Assembly (NCBI GenBank): GCA_018524725.1
Contig: JAEUWP010000562.1
Coordinates: forward strand, 558,001-622,000
Direction: 5' to 3'
Origin: Podaxis mareebaensis
Taxonomy: Eukaryota; Basidiomycota; Agaricomycetes; Agaricales; Agaricaceae
DNA length: 64,000 nt
The position numbers were made by a program, and so were the translations under genes. The notes beneath the pieces were generated by a model. It searched no databases. It was not told where the DNA came from and was given only the letters and a program-made list of their open reading frames with translations. Shown one piece after another: positions 35,651-46,992 of the stretch (positions within the stretch are counted from its first letter, which is position 1; each line of letters begins with the position of its first letter).

Positions 35651-37118
35651 ATGCCTCCTGAAGTCTTCACCCTCGCTCAAACTCCTATCACCGCTCACGC
35701 ATTCAGCGCTGACCGCAGAGGTTAGTTCCGTTTCCATAAGACTCGAACAACATCGGAATATCAACCCCGATAATTCACAGAACTCGCGGTTAGTCTGAAC
35801 AGCAACGACGTCCAACTATATGCTAGGAATGGTCAAGAATGGACTCCCACGGAAACCCTATCTGAAGTGCGTACGCATCGTATCATGTGTGGTTGTAGAA
35901 GAATTCATATTCTACCCCAGCACGACAAACTGATCACCTCGATTGATTGGGCTCCCAGATCCAACCGCATCGTCACTGCTTCTCAGGACCGGAATGCATA
36001 TGTTTGGACAGAAACCCCAGATGCAGAGACAGGGAAGCTAGTTTGGAAACCGACTCTTGTGATGTTGCGAATCAATCGCGCTGCCACTTACGTCCGTTGG
36101 AGTCCATTGGAGAACAAGTTCGCGGTGGCTAGTGGTGCAAGGTTCCATCTTCTTGATCAGTGAAGTGTGGTACAATATCTCACACCGAATCTAGAACTAT
36201 CGCAGTCTGTTCTTTCGACGAAGAGAGTAATTGGTGGGTCGCAAAACACCTCAAGAAACCCATCAGGTCCACTGTTTTGTCTCTCGATTGGCACCCCAAC
36301 AATGTTCTGCTTGCGGCCGGCAGTGCTGACATGAAAGCACGCGTGTTTTCTGGTTATATCAAGGAAGTTGATGAACGGTGCGTCTAAGTGCAAGCTCCTC
36401 CCATCTAGCCTATTGATTTCCCTCCTAGCCCAGCTCCTAGCGTCTGGGGCTCCAAGTTGCCTTTCAACACCATTTGCGGTGAATACTCATCCCCGGCCGG
36501 TGGATGGGTTCACACTGTTGGTTTCTCTCCTTCTGGAGACGTCCTTGCCTTCGCCGGTTAGTCGTTTTCCCTCGGCCGTTATTGGCAACATCTGACGCGC
36601 ATCCAGGCCACGATAGTTCTATCACCGTCGTCTACCCGGGTGGCCCTACCATTTCTACGATTCGCTTGCCATCTCTGCCATTAGTCACACTATGCTGGAC
36701 CTCGGAGGAATCAATTGTGGCGGCAGGTCACGATTGCAAGCCTCTCGTTTACGCAGGATCCGAACAAGGTTGGCAGGAAGTCGGGACTCTCGATGATGCC
36801 TCTTCCAAAACATCCGAGGGGTCTCGTTCGGGTTTCGGAGGGAGTGGTACCGTTGGGCGCCTGAAAACTGGCGCCTTCGCTACTTTCCGCGATGCCGACA
36901 CCCGTGGACAGTCGACTCTGGCGGGATCCGGTTCCGTATCCTCTGATACCAAATTGAATACGATCCACCAGAACACCATCACGAGTGTGAGGCCCTATGA
37001 GGTCCAGGGTGGTTACGTGACCAAGGTCAGTACCTCCGGCGTGGATGGTACTCTGGTCATCTGGGATACGAACGAAGTAAGCGCATTGACTGGGAAAATG
37101 GGTGGAGTGAGGATTTAG
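35651..37118 (+). CDS. ARC40: Arp2/3 complex subunit 1 (ARPC1/Arc40), WD40 protein
   Basis: A WD-repeat subunit of the Arp2/3 complex that nucleates branched actin, for example at endocytic sites. The start at 35651 gives [22 protein letters not shown] repeats follow: [100 protein letters not shown] and [21 protein letters not shown] Ser/Gly-rich loop ([20 protein letters not shown]), typical of the ARPC1 insert, precedes the last repeat, [15 protein letters not shown]. The C-terminus is [13 protein letters not shown]. Introns at about 35719-35780, 35868-35918, 36146-36195 and two more are needed. It is followed after about 1 kb by the convergent BTB gene. Confidence 0.93.
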
Positions 37119-38146
37119 AGAGGTGTGCGGCATCGCACGTCGCGCGTTGCTTTTTGTGTTTCGTGTATGTTTCGACGAGAATAGCAATCTTACCTTGTGA
37201 CGGTTTTCTAAAGGACTTGTCGTCCTGCAACCACGCTCTTAAGATGGAGTGAAAACACCCAGATCTCGGGTATACCTTTGCTGCCCAGTCACCCTAAGCT
37301 GAACACCAGAATATAATATAGAGGATACTACCCATCAAAATGTATCAAATTGAATAGTAGAACCATTACATGGTCTTTTCGGTTTAGAATTTACAAATAA
37401 AGCCGACATAGTTTAAATGCCTAGGGCCCCCATGATATGACACGCGACCAGAACATTGCATGTGCACCCTGAAAATCTGTCTATTGTGTTTGCATCTGGA
37501 TTAATTCTTTTAGCGTTCCCCGCAGAACACCTAAGCTTCCCACTCCAAAGCCACCAGAAGTTTTCCGTTTCCATATCAGCCCGTCCATATGTTTTCCCTG
37601 CCGACAAGCCTGAGACCAGGTGGTTTGCGACACAATAACAATTGGTCTAAAACCAAGGAACCAGCCTACTGCATTAATGCTCCCAGCTTCGCCATGTTTT
37701 TGACGTATTCTGGTGGGCGATAAACTCGCAAGCTTTTTCATGTATTGCTTCCTTTGAGCTATCATTCAAACTAGAAGAGGAAACGAATTAATGTCATACA
37801 GCTATCGCTGGGGGTAAAAATTGTTTCACCGGTCGTAATAGTACAACACATGCCTTTCGACATACATACAAGCAACATGGTGCGATCTAGAAAGTCCAGT
37901 CCCTCCAGAGGACTCCGAAGAATCAGATAACAGATGTGCTTCTGCCCCTAGAGTAAGCACCTAAACAAGCGAAAGAGAAGACGCGAGGAGGGAAAAAAAA
38001 CTGAAAGGAGTGTGAATTTTTCGAATGAACGAAACAATAAGAATAATTGGCAGGGGCGGTAATCGGTAATGTGGCCGATGCCTGAGGTAGAGAAATCAAA
38101 CAAAGAAACATTTGCCGCCGCAGCGCTACTAGCGCCCGAGAGTACG
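37119..38146. other. Intergenic between convergent genes, 1.0 kb
   Basis: This is the 3' flank of ARPC1 (plus) and the BTB gene (minus). A 94-codon minus-strand ORF at 37481-37765 reads without family motifs, and I do not call it a gene. An A-rich stretch lies near 37985-38045. Nothing else is visible. Confidence 0.5.
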
Positions 38147-39134
38147 TCATGCGCTGGGAGTCCGAGACCCTACTGACTGGTAAGATAGGAGCCGAGCTTC
38201 GCGCGGACGCCCGCGCGAAGATTCCTTTTCGTCGACCATCTCGATGCATTCGTCCATATCTACTGCGGTGTCTGTCGAGTCCTCTTCGTCGCCAGAGTCG
38301 CTACAGTCCGTCTCCGAGTCGCTTCCGGAACGGTCATCCTCGAAAGTCTCGACCGGGGCTAGCCAAGTGTGGTACCACTTCGACAAGAATAGCTTGATAT
38401 CCGCGCTGAGACCCAGGTACTCAACGTTACGGGCAATTCCTTCCCATTGGATGGAGCCGTCGTGTAGAGCTTCGCTAATAATGTTGATCTGGTTGAAGTA
38501 CATCCAATGGACAAGGAGGTGGAACGACGTAGGATCGGGAACAGGGAGATAAAGTATAGGGTGCCCGTGGGTGGAGGATAGGAGCTTTGGGAGACGATCA
38601 GGTGGGACGGAATACTGGGGTATGGGTTCCGACGACGATAGCGAGGACCTTGAGTTAATCAAGTCCATGGGACATGCGCCACTGAAGAGGGCACGCAAAT
38701 AGCTCGAGTGCGCTGATAGGTAGTCCATATGTAACTGGAGCCAATATGATCAGCTCCTGGGATCGGTGGGGCGCCTGTGGAACGGCTTACTTTGAACGTT
38801 AACCGTGGAGTATTGTTCAAAGAGGATTCCGTGACCCTTCCTCCGGCCGCCGATGGATGAAAGTCGATGGAGTGGCGGAACTTTGGAGGCGTCGACGATC
38901 CCGCCGTAGACGTCGGTCGACGTCGGACATGAGGTATGGGGACGACTGTAAGTAAATGTTGTCAGTCCCGACTCGAAAGAGGTAACCACATGTTGACGAA
39001 CCCACTGTGCAATCGGCCGTTTCAGGTTTCTCCCAGTAATAAGGTGCCAGATTACGAAGTTGTTCAATAATGTATTCGATAGGAACGTCAGCGAGTGTGG
39101 GTGGAGGAAAGGGTTGGGGACTGAATGCATCCAT
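38147..39134 (-). CDS. BTB/POZ-like domain protein with acidic C-terminus
   Basis: A protein of about 290 residues of unknown role. The start at 39134 gives MDAFSPQPFPPPTLADVPIE. The N-terminal part YIIEQLRNLAPYYWEKPETA leads into DCTVVVPIPHV, as in a BTB core strand. An in-frame segment follows (SSTPPKFRHSIDFHPSAAGG). Then come the BTB helices: LHMDYLSAHSSYLRALFSGA, a long loop, PILYLPVPDPTSFHLLVHWM and YFNQINIISEALHDG. The C-terminus is Asp/Ser/Glu-rich (ETFEDDRSGSDSETDCSDSG) and ends SVGSRTPSA. Introns fall after DCTV and after TPRLTFK. The naive open frame from 39134 reads through the first intron and ends early, so the spliced version is needed. BTB proteins of this kind are greatly expanded in agarics, but the partner is unknown. 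Confidence 0.75.
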
Positions 39135-40502
39135 AGGTGGGATGGAGAGAGAGAGAGACTAGAGGGGAGAGGAGGAAGGTTAGTCGGAAGGACCAGAGGA
39201 GTGAATCATACACGCACAATTGCACTTTTGTAGTAGGAGAGTCAACCCCGACCTTGAAACAAAAGCAAACGGGATTATTGTCCCAGAAGACGTTGAAGAG
39301 GTGGTAATGATATACAGCCCGCAGATCAAAAAAGGAGAAAGCGACCCGGGAGTTAGGAAGAGCTGAAAATAGCGGCAGGGAAGACGTCGGAAGGTTATAG
39401 ATTTGTTGTGTTCGGGAAATGAAGGAATGGTTGGGGCTGTCGGCTGGGTGCCTCCTGGCCAGCAATTGTCCCGGTCTTATAGAGTGGCTGCAGCGGAACT
39501 GAAGAGTGTCATCTGATCTCGATCCATGCTCGCTCTGACTGGCTACTAGTTCCTGACGCGTTGCTGTCCGAGGTCAATCCAATTGTTCTCCTGTTTCCAA
39601 AAGTGATGAGCCGCTCGTTCTTATTGTCTTTTGGTCGCAAACCCTGGAGTCATGCTTGATTTAGGTCGTCCCGCCCAGATACAATCAAATTCGCTATGCC
39701 ACGGTGATTCACAAGCCGTCATCAACGAGAAATCTGTCTCATGGGGCGTGGCATGACGCGGGGAAGGGGGAGCACTTCATAGTCTAAGCAGATGTGTTGC
39801 GGCTATAGTCTAACGGAAGGAGATATTCCAGAAGCAGTTGTTTTGCTGGAGCCTCAATCCCGATTCGTGCCAACGACAAACAAACCTATTCAGTTCTTCC
39901 ATTCTGCTAAGCAATTACGCCGCTGCGAAACGGTCAACGCGTCAGTAATGCACGCTTCGGAACTGAAACTACGCCAGTAGCACACACGCATGTGAACACG
40001 CCATACTGGACGCGGTGATAACGCCGAGATGAACTTGACAGCCCACAGAAAATCAGGGAATATAAATCAACATTGCTAGGCAACTTGGTAAACATTCGAT
40101 GCTCGACATCATTGATGCGAATGTTGCGCAACATTATTTGGCAGCCCACACATGTTGGAGAGGCAATTGTCTACGAGATGGAGTCGAGCTCACAGCCCTG
40201 TGGCTTGCGGCTCTCCCGCCTGCGAAATGAAGCCGGTGTTGGTGCGGTCCGCCGGCTGCCACAAGTGGCGAAATTTGAAGATAGGGTTTTGGGAGACTCT
40301 TATGTGCGGTTATGTCAGTCGTTAGTCAGACACCAACAAAGAAAGTAGAAGCGAGCAGCAAAGCTGGACGCATTTAGAGAGAACAATAAGAGGTTCGGAG
40401 TTGAGGCATCTTTCCGGTTTACCATCTATGACAAGTTCAACGGAATCGGCGAGTGCCATTTAATGATAGCGTTCCGAACAGACACATGGTTCTCTTCATA
40501 CC
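39135..40502. other. Intergenic, 1.4 kb
   Basis: This divergent region separates the BTB gene (minus) and DAD3 (plus). A minus-strand ORF (39088-39465) overlaps the BTB 5' end and probably represents its leader and promoter. The remaining short ORFs show no family signature. Confidence 0.5.
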
Positions 40503-40943
40503 ATGACCAGCCCGGCGAATGCGCACGATATCTTTTTGGAGAACCCCTATGAATCTCACCCGGGCCTGACGCCTCTTGAGGCGGAGGTACTCTGGGAGTA
40601 TGCTAAACTGGCACAACATGTCAGGCTTGTAGGCTTCATTCTTACAGCTTCGTAAATGCATTCCTCATTTTTTGGCTCCATTGGCGTGTACAGATGACGC
40701 AGAAAACACGTGTGCTTCAGGAAGAGCCTGACAAAAAGATGCTGGCACGTTTACGCGTGTTGGAGAAGAAAATGGGTTTAGTCCTCACGCTGGTGCATTC
40801 CTGCCGTTGAGTATCTTTTTGGAGTCACTAATCAATATCCGCAGTTCAAGGCGTCCGTGTGGGGTGTCATTAACGAGCAAGCAGTCCCAGACGCGTCGGA
40901 CCCGTATGAGCCTGAAAGCGGCAACAGCACAATTAGGGGATGA
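40503..40943 (+). CDS. DAD3: DASH complex subunit Dad3, small intron-containing gene
   Basis: A subunit of the DASH/DAM1 ring that couples kinetochores to microtubules in fungi. Three exons join in frame: 40503-40628, 40694-40780 and 40845-40943, giving 103 residues. The first holds NPYESHPGLTPLEAEVLWEY followed by AKLAQHVRL, the Dad3 signature. The second holds LQEEPDKKMLARLRVLEKKM, a coiled coil. The third holds FKASVWGVINEQAVPDASDP and ends with TGA at 40941-40943. Both introns have GT-AG ends and are 65 and 64 nt long. No single exon is long enough to stand out as an open reading frame, so this gene is easy to miss. The first motif is the main support, and I am fairly sure of the assignment. 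Confidence 0.85.
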
Positions 40944-41501
40944 TACCAGTCCCAGTCATTGTTCTCCGAGCCTCCGATGGCACCGCAAAAGGACGGCTTT
41001 TGACGCTAGAGAGGGTTGTTGCGGTGATCGTATCTGGTCCCTGTCTCTGATCCCCCATGTTTCTCTCATCGATATTGAGATATGCAGGGCCACCGTGTAC
41101 ATGAATAGCTATCTAACACTTAACAATGTCACATCTGAATGTATGCCAAGCCCATCTTCCCTCAATTTTTCCTATTAAACGTCTCGGGCCTTTGGTCCCT
41201 CACTATCACCTAGTACATGCTCTCGGGCCCCCAAGGCTTCCGGGCAATAGAGTGTATGTGCAACCTTGTTTTCAGCGAGATTATGGGTGTGGGGCAATTC
41301 AGTTTCAATTCAGTTCTCACTGAAAACTCACTGAAAACGGGGTTGCACATACACCCTAATGAGCTTCGCAGGTTTGATGAAGAACACCGACGTGCCCTCT
41401 TTGGGCCATTTGGAGTTAAGAAAAAATAAACGTAACTAGAAGTGGCACCTGTAACAAAAAGGCAACATTAACCTGCGAGTAGATCTCTTGAGCGTCTCCT
41501 T
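40944..41501. other. Intergenic, 558 bp, carrying MITE copy 3
   Basis: This lies between DAD3 and the inositol-pentakisphosphate 2-kinase gene. It contains the divergent MITE copy at 41250-41356 and no other recognisable element. Confidence 0.5.
41250..41356. mobile_element. MITE copy 3, diverged
   Basis: A 107-bp element with the same layout as copies 1 and 2, flanked by TA (41248-41249 and 41357-41358). It differs from them at a handful of positions, for example GCAACC in place of GCAGCC at the left end and GGGGTTGC in place of GAGTCGC at the right end. Its two ends pair better with each other (left GTGTATGTGCAACC) than those of copies 1 and 2. It lies about 145 bp upstream of the IPK1 start codon, so it may sit in that promoter. 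Confidence 0.8.
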
Positions 41502-42967
41502 ATGCTCGTTTCCTCAATGGTTATGGCTGATGTTACCCAGACTCTGCCCAGTCATTGGAAATATGTCTCAGAGGGTGGCGCTACGATTGTCTTCTCCTAT
41601 GTCGGGCCTCCTAACCCCACCTATGACGCCATGGTACTGCGACTACGGAAGGCTGTGAACGATGAAGGTTCCGAACAAGGAGCGGCGGCCGAGGATGAAC
41701 CAGACGATCCTATCATCGAGTACCAAGCGAAATGCATGGAACGACTTCTTCCCCGAGAAAATCTTCCTCGGTTGCAATCTGTGCGCTTGGAAAGGAAGTG
41801 GCTCGAACGGTTGGGGGATGCGCATGATGCTAGGCGACCTAAAGCCAGAACGGGGAAAGATCACATTGACTTTTCGCGAAAGAAAGGGGTGTTGGCGACC
41901 GACTTGGTAGGAGGAAATTGGGTTGCGGTTGAGATTAAGGTGGGTTGGTTGTGTTCGTGTTTCGGCGTCTCTGATATCTCCCCTCGCAGCCAAAATGGGC
42001 GTTCTTGCCGTCTGCGACGCATCTGTCAGAGGAGACCAAGATGGTCAAGACGCAAACCTGTCGATTCTGTATGCACAGTCATATGCGAAATCAGAAGAGT
42101 CAGAAATATGTCAACAATTACTGCCCGCTTGACTTGTTTTCTGGAGACGCAGGGCGCATACACAAGGCGATTGACAGTCTATGGGATGCCTGGGAGCACA
42201 GTAACGGTGGCGTAAACAATCTCAAGATTTTTGCCCGGGGCAGAGTGGTGAAACCTGGCCAGGTGAGCATTGATGAAATAAGTAAATTCGGTGAAACTCT
42301 AATTATGTTCAAGATAGAACGATTGGTCCATGAAGATATAACCGAGCCAATGTCTCCTAAACGAATTCGACAAATGTTCAAGGAGGCATTGTGCAATACT
42401 CTTCTACAATCACCCGTCCTCACAACCATCTCAAAGCTGCAGAGGTCCTTGGATGTTCTGGACATCGAGGGTCTTTCGAAGCTCTGGCGACAAGCAGAAC
42501 TACAATCTCCCTTGTATCAGGCGACTTATGCCTCTTACTTTGAACAACCTCTCTCAAATGAACGAACGCCACCAGCAACTCCGCTCGGCGCGCCATCTGT
42601 ATATCTTCCTGCAGCACAACCCAGCATCTCGGATTGGATAGAATTCCTAGACACCTTCCAGTCTGCTCAGATGGTAGAGATGGACCATAACCAACCGAGG
42701 ATAGAGAACCTTCGGTATTATCTCCTGGCGTACCTACTCTCTGCGACCTTCAAGGACTGTTCCATCATCGTCAGGTTGGATTTTTTGAAGCCGGGAAACG
42801 ACTCGGAGCATAAGGTGTATCCTGTTGCTGTGATCGACCTGGATCCGAAAAGCTTGGATAGGATGCAGCGATGGGAGGAATTGGATCGAGAGATTGTGTC
42901 CAACTATACTCCAGCTGAGAGGAAGGTTTGTGTGGATAGTTGGGCAAAACTAAACGCAGTTTCTTGA
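41502..42967 (+). CDS. IPK1: Inositol-pentakisphosphate 2-kinase
   Basis: Phosphorylates inositol pentakisphosphate at position 2 to make phytate (InsP6), in the nucleus. Start candidates in frame are 41502, 41517 and 41523 (MLVSS-MV-MADVTQTLPSH), and I give the longest. The glycine-rich nucleotide segment is WKYVSEGGATIVFSYVG, then MVLRLRKAVND. The family signature EIKPKWAFLP is rebuilt across an intron at about 41939-41989, followed by the zinc-site segment TCRFCMHSHMR and YCPLDLFSGDAGRIHKAIDS. The second half has LKIFARGRVVKPGQ, CNTLLQSPVLTTISKLQRSL, a disordered loop (NERTPPATPLGAPSVYLPAA), and then LLAYLLSATFKDCSIIVRLD, VAVIDLDPKSLDRMQRWEEL. It ends DSWAKLNAVS. The length of about 470 residues fits the family. 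Confidence 0.9.
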
Positions 42968-43421
42968 CCACATTTCGAGGAAATTAGGGACTGAGTGCTG
43001 TAGGCAGTGTGGTGTTGTATTATAACTACATCAGTAGATAATCATTCCGCTCCGAGCTTGGAAGACTAATGCCTAAGATACACCTTGCCAAAGAACATTA
43101 TCTTTAACACATCGCAGCAGTTGACGGGCCTCTTTGTCTTCTAGCCCTTTCTTCCCCTACATCTTGATTGAGTGTTGCACTCGTTCGACCCTTCGCCGAT
43201 TCGTTCCCACTCAAGCGTGCGGCGGGATCGAAGGTCTATCACGTGGAGGGCACCGGCAATGGTCCGACGGTTGTGAAAGTCATTAAGCGCAACGGACCAT
43301 GTACGGACTCTACCTGTGCGATATTGCCGTTCCTGTCATACCCGGTCGACGGTCGTATACAAGCATCACTTCCTACTCCTTGTTCTAGAGCTCTCTTCGC
43401 TGCCAATATATCCTTATACCC
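42968..43421. other. Intergenic, 454 bp
   Basis: This is the upstream region of isovaleryl-CoA dehydrogenase. A frame without an ATG (43168-43473) contains a protein-like stretch (SKVYHVEGTGNGPTVVKVI), which I cannot place. It could be a leader exon, a remnant or chance. Confidence 0.4.
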
Positions 43422-45190
43422 ATGGCCTCCATCCGCTGCATCTCGAACGCGTTCCGACCCCTTGGTCGTCTGAACGCCAGGCCTGCAACATCCTTCCTCA
43501 GGAATGCAGTACAGAAGCGTTCCATTTCCCTGTATAATTCTGACGTCTCAGGCCTGACCGATGAGGAACTCGAGGTATGCCAGTTTGGGCTCAGAAATAC
43601 GTACATTCGACTGATTGGATTCTGTTCTAGTTTCGCAACGCAGTAGTTGACTTTGCGCAAAAAGAGGTGGCACCCAGAGCAGCTGAAATTGACAAGACGA
43701 ATACCTTCCCTGCTGTCAGTCGTTATACTGAATCTCCATAACACGAAATTGACTCTGGGTTCTAGGATCTATGGGAAAAGCTGGGTTCTATGGGTCTCCT
43801 CGGTATAACCGTTGACCAAAAATACAACGGCCTCAATCTTGGATATCTGTATCATACACTCGCGATGGAAGCGTTGTCCGAAGCTTCAGGATCTGTGGCA
43901 CTTTCGTACGGAGCCCATTCCAACCTTTGCGTGAACCAGATCCACAGACATGGTACGGAAGCGCAAAAGGAGAAGTATCTCAAGGATCTGGTCAACGGGA
44001 CCAAAGTCGGGAGCTTGGCAATGAGCGAAACTGGAAGTGGAAGTGACGTAGTCAGTATGCGTTTGAAGGCGGAAAAGGTTCAAGGCGGATGGAAGCTGAA
44101 TGGCAATAAGTTTTGGTTAGTTGTCTACTTGGTTTGTTCTCCGCCGGAGTGAAATATGCTCATGCAAAGACTTTTTTGGTGAAGGATTACGAACGGGCCT
44201 GTCGCGTCCACGCTCGTCGTATATGCGAAAACGGAGCCTGGAAAGGGGTCCAAGGGAATTACGGCCTTCATCATTGAACGTGGTTTTGAGGGTTTCTCCA
44301 CTAGCCAGAAACTTGATAAGTTTGGCATGAGAGGAAGCGATACCTGCGAGCTTGTCTTTGAGGATTGTGTGGTCCCCGAAGGTATGTTGCATCTTGTTCG
44401 CTGTGTTGGAATCGGTGATTTAATCTCAGTCCAGAGAATGTCCTCGGTCAGGTTAACAGGGGAGCTGCCGTTCTGATGTCGGGCTTGGATCTTGAACGAA
44501 TCGTTCTCAGCGGTGGCCCGTTGGGGTTTGTTTACTGCTTTTTTCTCTTGATAGTAACGGTGGTTGATCATTGAGTTAGGTTGATGCAGGCGGCGTTTGA
44601 CTATGCTGTGGAATACATCCACAACAGGAAGCAATTCGGTCAGCCAGTTGGCACATTCCAACTGATGCAAGGTAATCCTTTGATCTTGTCCTGCTATGGC
44701 GTTTGTTTGCTCTAATTCTGAGTCTCTCCGCAGCTAAGGTTGCCGATATGTACACGAAGCTGAATGCGAGTCGATCGTATGTGTATTCTGTGGCCCGTGC
44801 GTGTGATCGAGGCAGAGTCAGTCGCCGAGTGAGTAATGCAGAAAATTTCTTTTTCTGTTTTGAGTCTGGGTGTCTAGAACGTGCGTGGCGGTGCTGACAA
44901 TAACACTCTGGATGTCTAGGATTGTGCTGGTGCGATTCTTTACTCGACAGAAAAAGCTGTCGAGGTTGCACTGGAAGGCATGCAATGTCTTGGAGGAAAC
45001 GGGTACATCAATGGTGGATACATATTTGTGCATCCTACCGGAATCTTGACTAACGTGGAATGACATCGGGGCAGATTATCCAATGGGTCGTATACTCCGG
45101 GATTCTCGCTTGTACACCGTCGGAGCCGGGACTCAAGAAATACGTCGAATGCTGATTGGTAGAGAATTCAACGAGCAGTTTAAGGCATGA
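43422..45190 (+). CDS. IVD: Isovaleryl-CoA dehydrogenase, mitochondrial
   Basis: An FAD enzyme of leucine breakdown that oxidises isovaleryl-CoA in the mitochondrial matrix. The start at 43422 gives a basic presequence, [20 protein letters not shown]. The reading then passes [76 protein letters not shown] and [80 protein letters not shown] (catalytic Glu of the IVD type, LDLER) and [20 protein letters not shown] come next. The C-terminal part is [20 protein letters not shown], then [20 protein letters not shown], ending REFNEQFKA with TGA at 45188-45190. The glutamate in the alpha-helix G position separates it from other acyl-CoA dehydrogenases. Exon order is complete, with at least seven introns. 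Confidence 0.95.
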
Positions 45191-45674
45191 GGTGGAGATT
45201 AGGTTATGAACAGTGTGGTTGACTGTTAAGATGGGCTGTCAGACGAAATTGCCAGCGAGTGAGGACTCGGCTTTCATATGCTTTGTGGCTGGTCGGTGGA
45301 CACGCTAATTTGTTATAGCTGATGTAATTTAGACAGAGGAATAAGAGCATAGTAAAGGACGATATTGTGGCGGGTTGCCGCGGAGAGGAAAAGGCCGAAA
45401 AAGGTAGGAATAAGGCTGGCCCGTCGTATGGTCGATCGAGCTCCAGCATTTTCGAGGGTAGTAATTTTCTGCGGGGGGGACGCATACACCCACTGCCTCC
45501 CTTCAAATATGGCCCACTCCACTCTGCCCAGCCAACCACGCACAAATGGAAACCCAGAAAATGACATGTGCCACGGACCAGATCCATCTTCAACATTATT
45601 CCCTCCCCCCTCTGGCTCGTCCTCCCCCCTTCCTCATTCCTCCCCACCTGCAAGACAACTTTGATCTCCTCGCT
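45191..45674. other. Intergenic, 484 bp
   Basis: This lies between IVD and the Zn2Cys6 gene. In the frame of the latter an upstream ATG at 45546 would add a Pro/Leu-rich leader, so the last 130 bp may be coding. I see nothing else. Confidence 0.45.
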
Positions 45675-46992
45675 ATGCATACCTCTCCCTCTCCCTCCGA
45701 CAAATCCTCTGTCGTTAAGGATACCTATTTTTCCAGCGCCGTCTCTACCTCTGGACGCCAGAGGGCCGCTCAAGCATGCGACAAGTGCCGTGAGCGAAAA
45801 ACAAAGGTTAGTCACCTCCAGGCACACTGACCGTTGAATTTTGAAATTTAATCTACTTCGTAGTGCTCTGGTGAAAAGCCCGTCTGTCAACGATGCACCA
45901 ACCGCGGCCTCATCTGCGAATACTCCTACCGCGAGCCTCGTGTGCGGGGGCCCGCCCGAGCTCGTGTAACATCCTCCACCACATCTTCCGCCATAGAGGA
46001 CTCAACATCCAAAGCATTTCCCCCACCGATCCTTTCTCGCCTGGACCTTGACTTTCCACGGCCTCGCGTAACCCCCAGGAACTATCATCCTGCGGACCAC
46101 GCACTGAACAATTATACGACCAGCTCTATCCCCCCGAGGCATCGTACCTCGCCTCTAGCATATCTCGGTACCGAGTCGAGGTCGTATAGCGAGCCGCGTG
46201 CCATGCATCTTCCGCATTGGGCGGATGTGCGACCCCCCTCTGGTCGTAGTTATTCATCATCGGAACTTGGATTGATGGATTATACTTCGTCGCAGCCGCA
46301 GATGACTCTCCGCGATACGGGGGGCATTGGTTACGACCCCTACTCGACTTTGCGACAGCCGCTAAGGAGACAGGATCCACTCCTCGGAAGCATTCCAACC
46401 TCATCTACCTTTTTACTGGAAGCCCAGGAGAGCCAGCGATATGATAATGGCGATCCCAGGTCAGTATTCCTGTTTTCTCGTCCTGAGAAATTAGGATGAT
46501 GCTAACGGTCTCGGCCGACCAAGTAGCTACGATTATAACGCAGGAAATATACCATCGGAATGCCAGTTGTCCTCATCCTCGGACAGTAGCGGCACTGATT
46601 ATCAATCTAACTCGACGCTGAGCCCGTCAACGCCAACCCCGCCTTTTTACCCTTTGGACACTCTAGAAAATTCGTCTTCGGACAGTCATAGCCGGCCTAT
46701 GACAAATGACTTCAAAACCGACATGTTTAGGAAACGCGTCTATCCTGAGGAGACTGCTGGTCTTTTGGATTTTTCTTATGGTAGTAAAGAGTTTGTTATG
46801 AGAGAAGACTGGTGCATAGACTCGGACTCGAACAGAGCGGTGCCGCTTGCGGATAGTGCCGTAAATACGAGTCGAAATGAACAGCAGAGCAAAAGTCTGC
46901 TTGGGTCTTTGTGGCAAAACGATATCCGTCAGGCGGAAGTGGATTTTGGTTATCAATCGGGGCGTGGAGGTAGTATACATTGCGTAACTTAG
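45675..46992 (+). CDS. Zn2Cys6 (Zn(II)2Cys6) fungal transcription factor
   Basis: A nuclear DNA-binding regulator with an unknown target. The N-terminus is MHTSPSPSDKSSVVKDTYFS. The zinc cluster ACDKCRERKTKCSGEKPVCQ is continued by RCTNRGLICEY, with cysteine spacing CX2CX6CX6CX2CX6C, split by an intron within the CRERKTK/CSGEK joint at about 45808-45863. The rest is Ser/Pro/Thr-rich and disordered (SSTTSSAIEDSTSKAFPPPI, SLSPSTPTPPFYPLDTLENS) with no fungal-TF middle homology domain visible. A second intron removes the early stop near 46495 and joins DPRS to SYDYNAGN. The ATG at 46675 (MTNDFK) lies far inside. An ATG at 45546 could extend the start. Stop is at 46990-46992. The lack of the middle homology domain makes it a short member. 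Confidence 0.85.

Noticed and set aside
37481..37765. 94-codon minus-strand frame between convergent genes
   Set aside because: No recognisable family, no intron signals and no conserved-looking segments. It could be a small gene but I cannot support it.
39088..39465. 125-codon minus-strand frame overlapping the BTB gene start
   Set aside because: It reads through in a different frame from the BTB protein and probably is its promoter and leader.
45204..45890. 228-codon minus-strand frame
   Set aside because: It overlaps the IVD 3' flank and the Zn2Cys6 5' part. It has no family signature, and the plus-strand zinc cluster is convincing.
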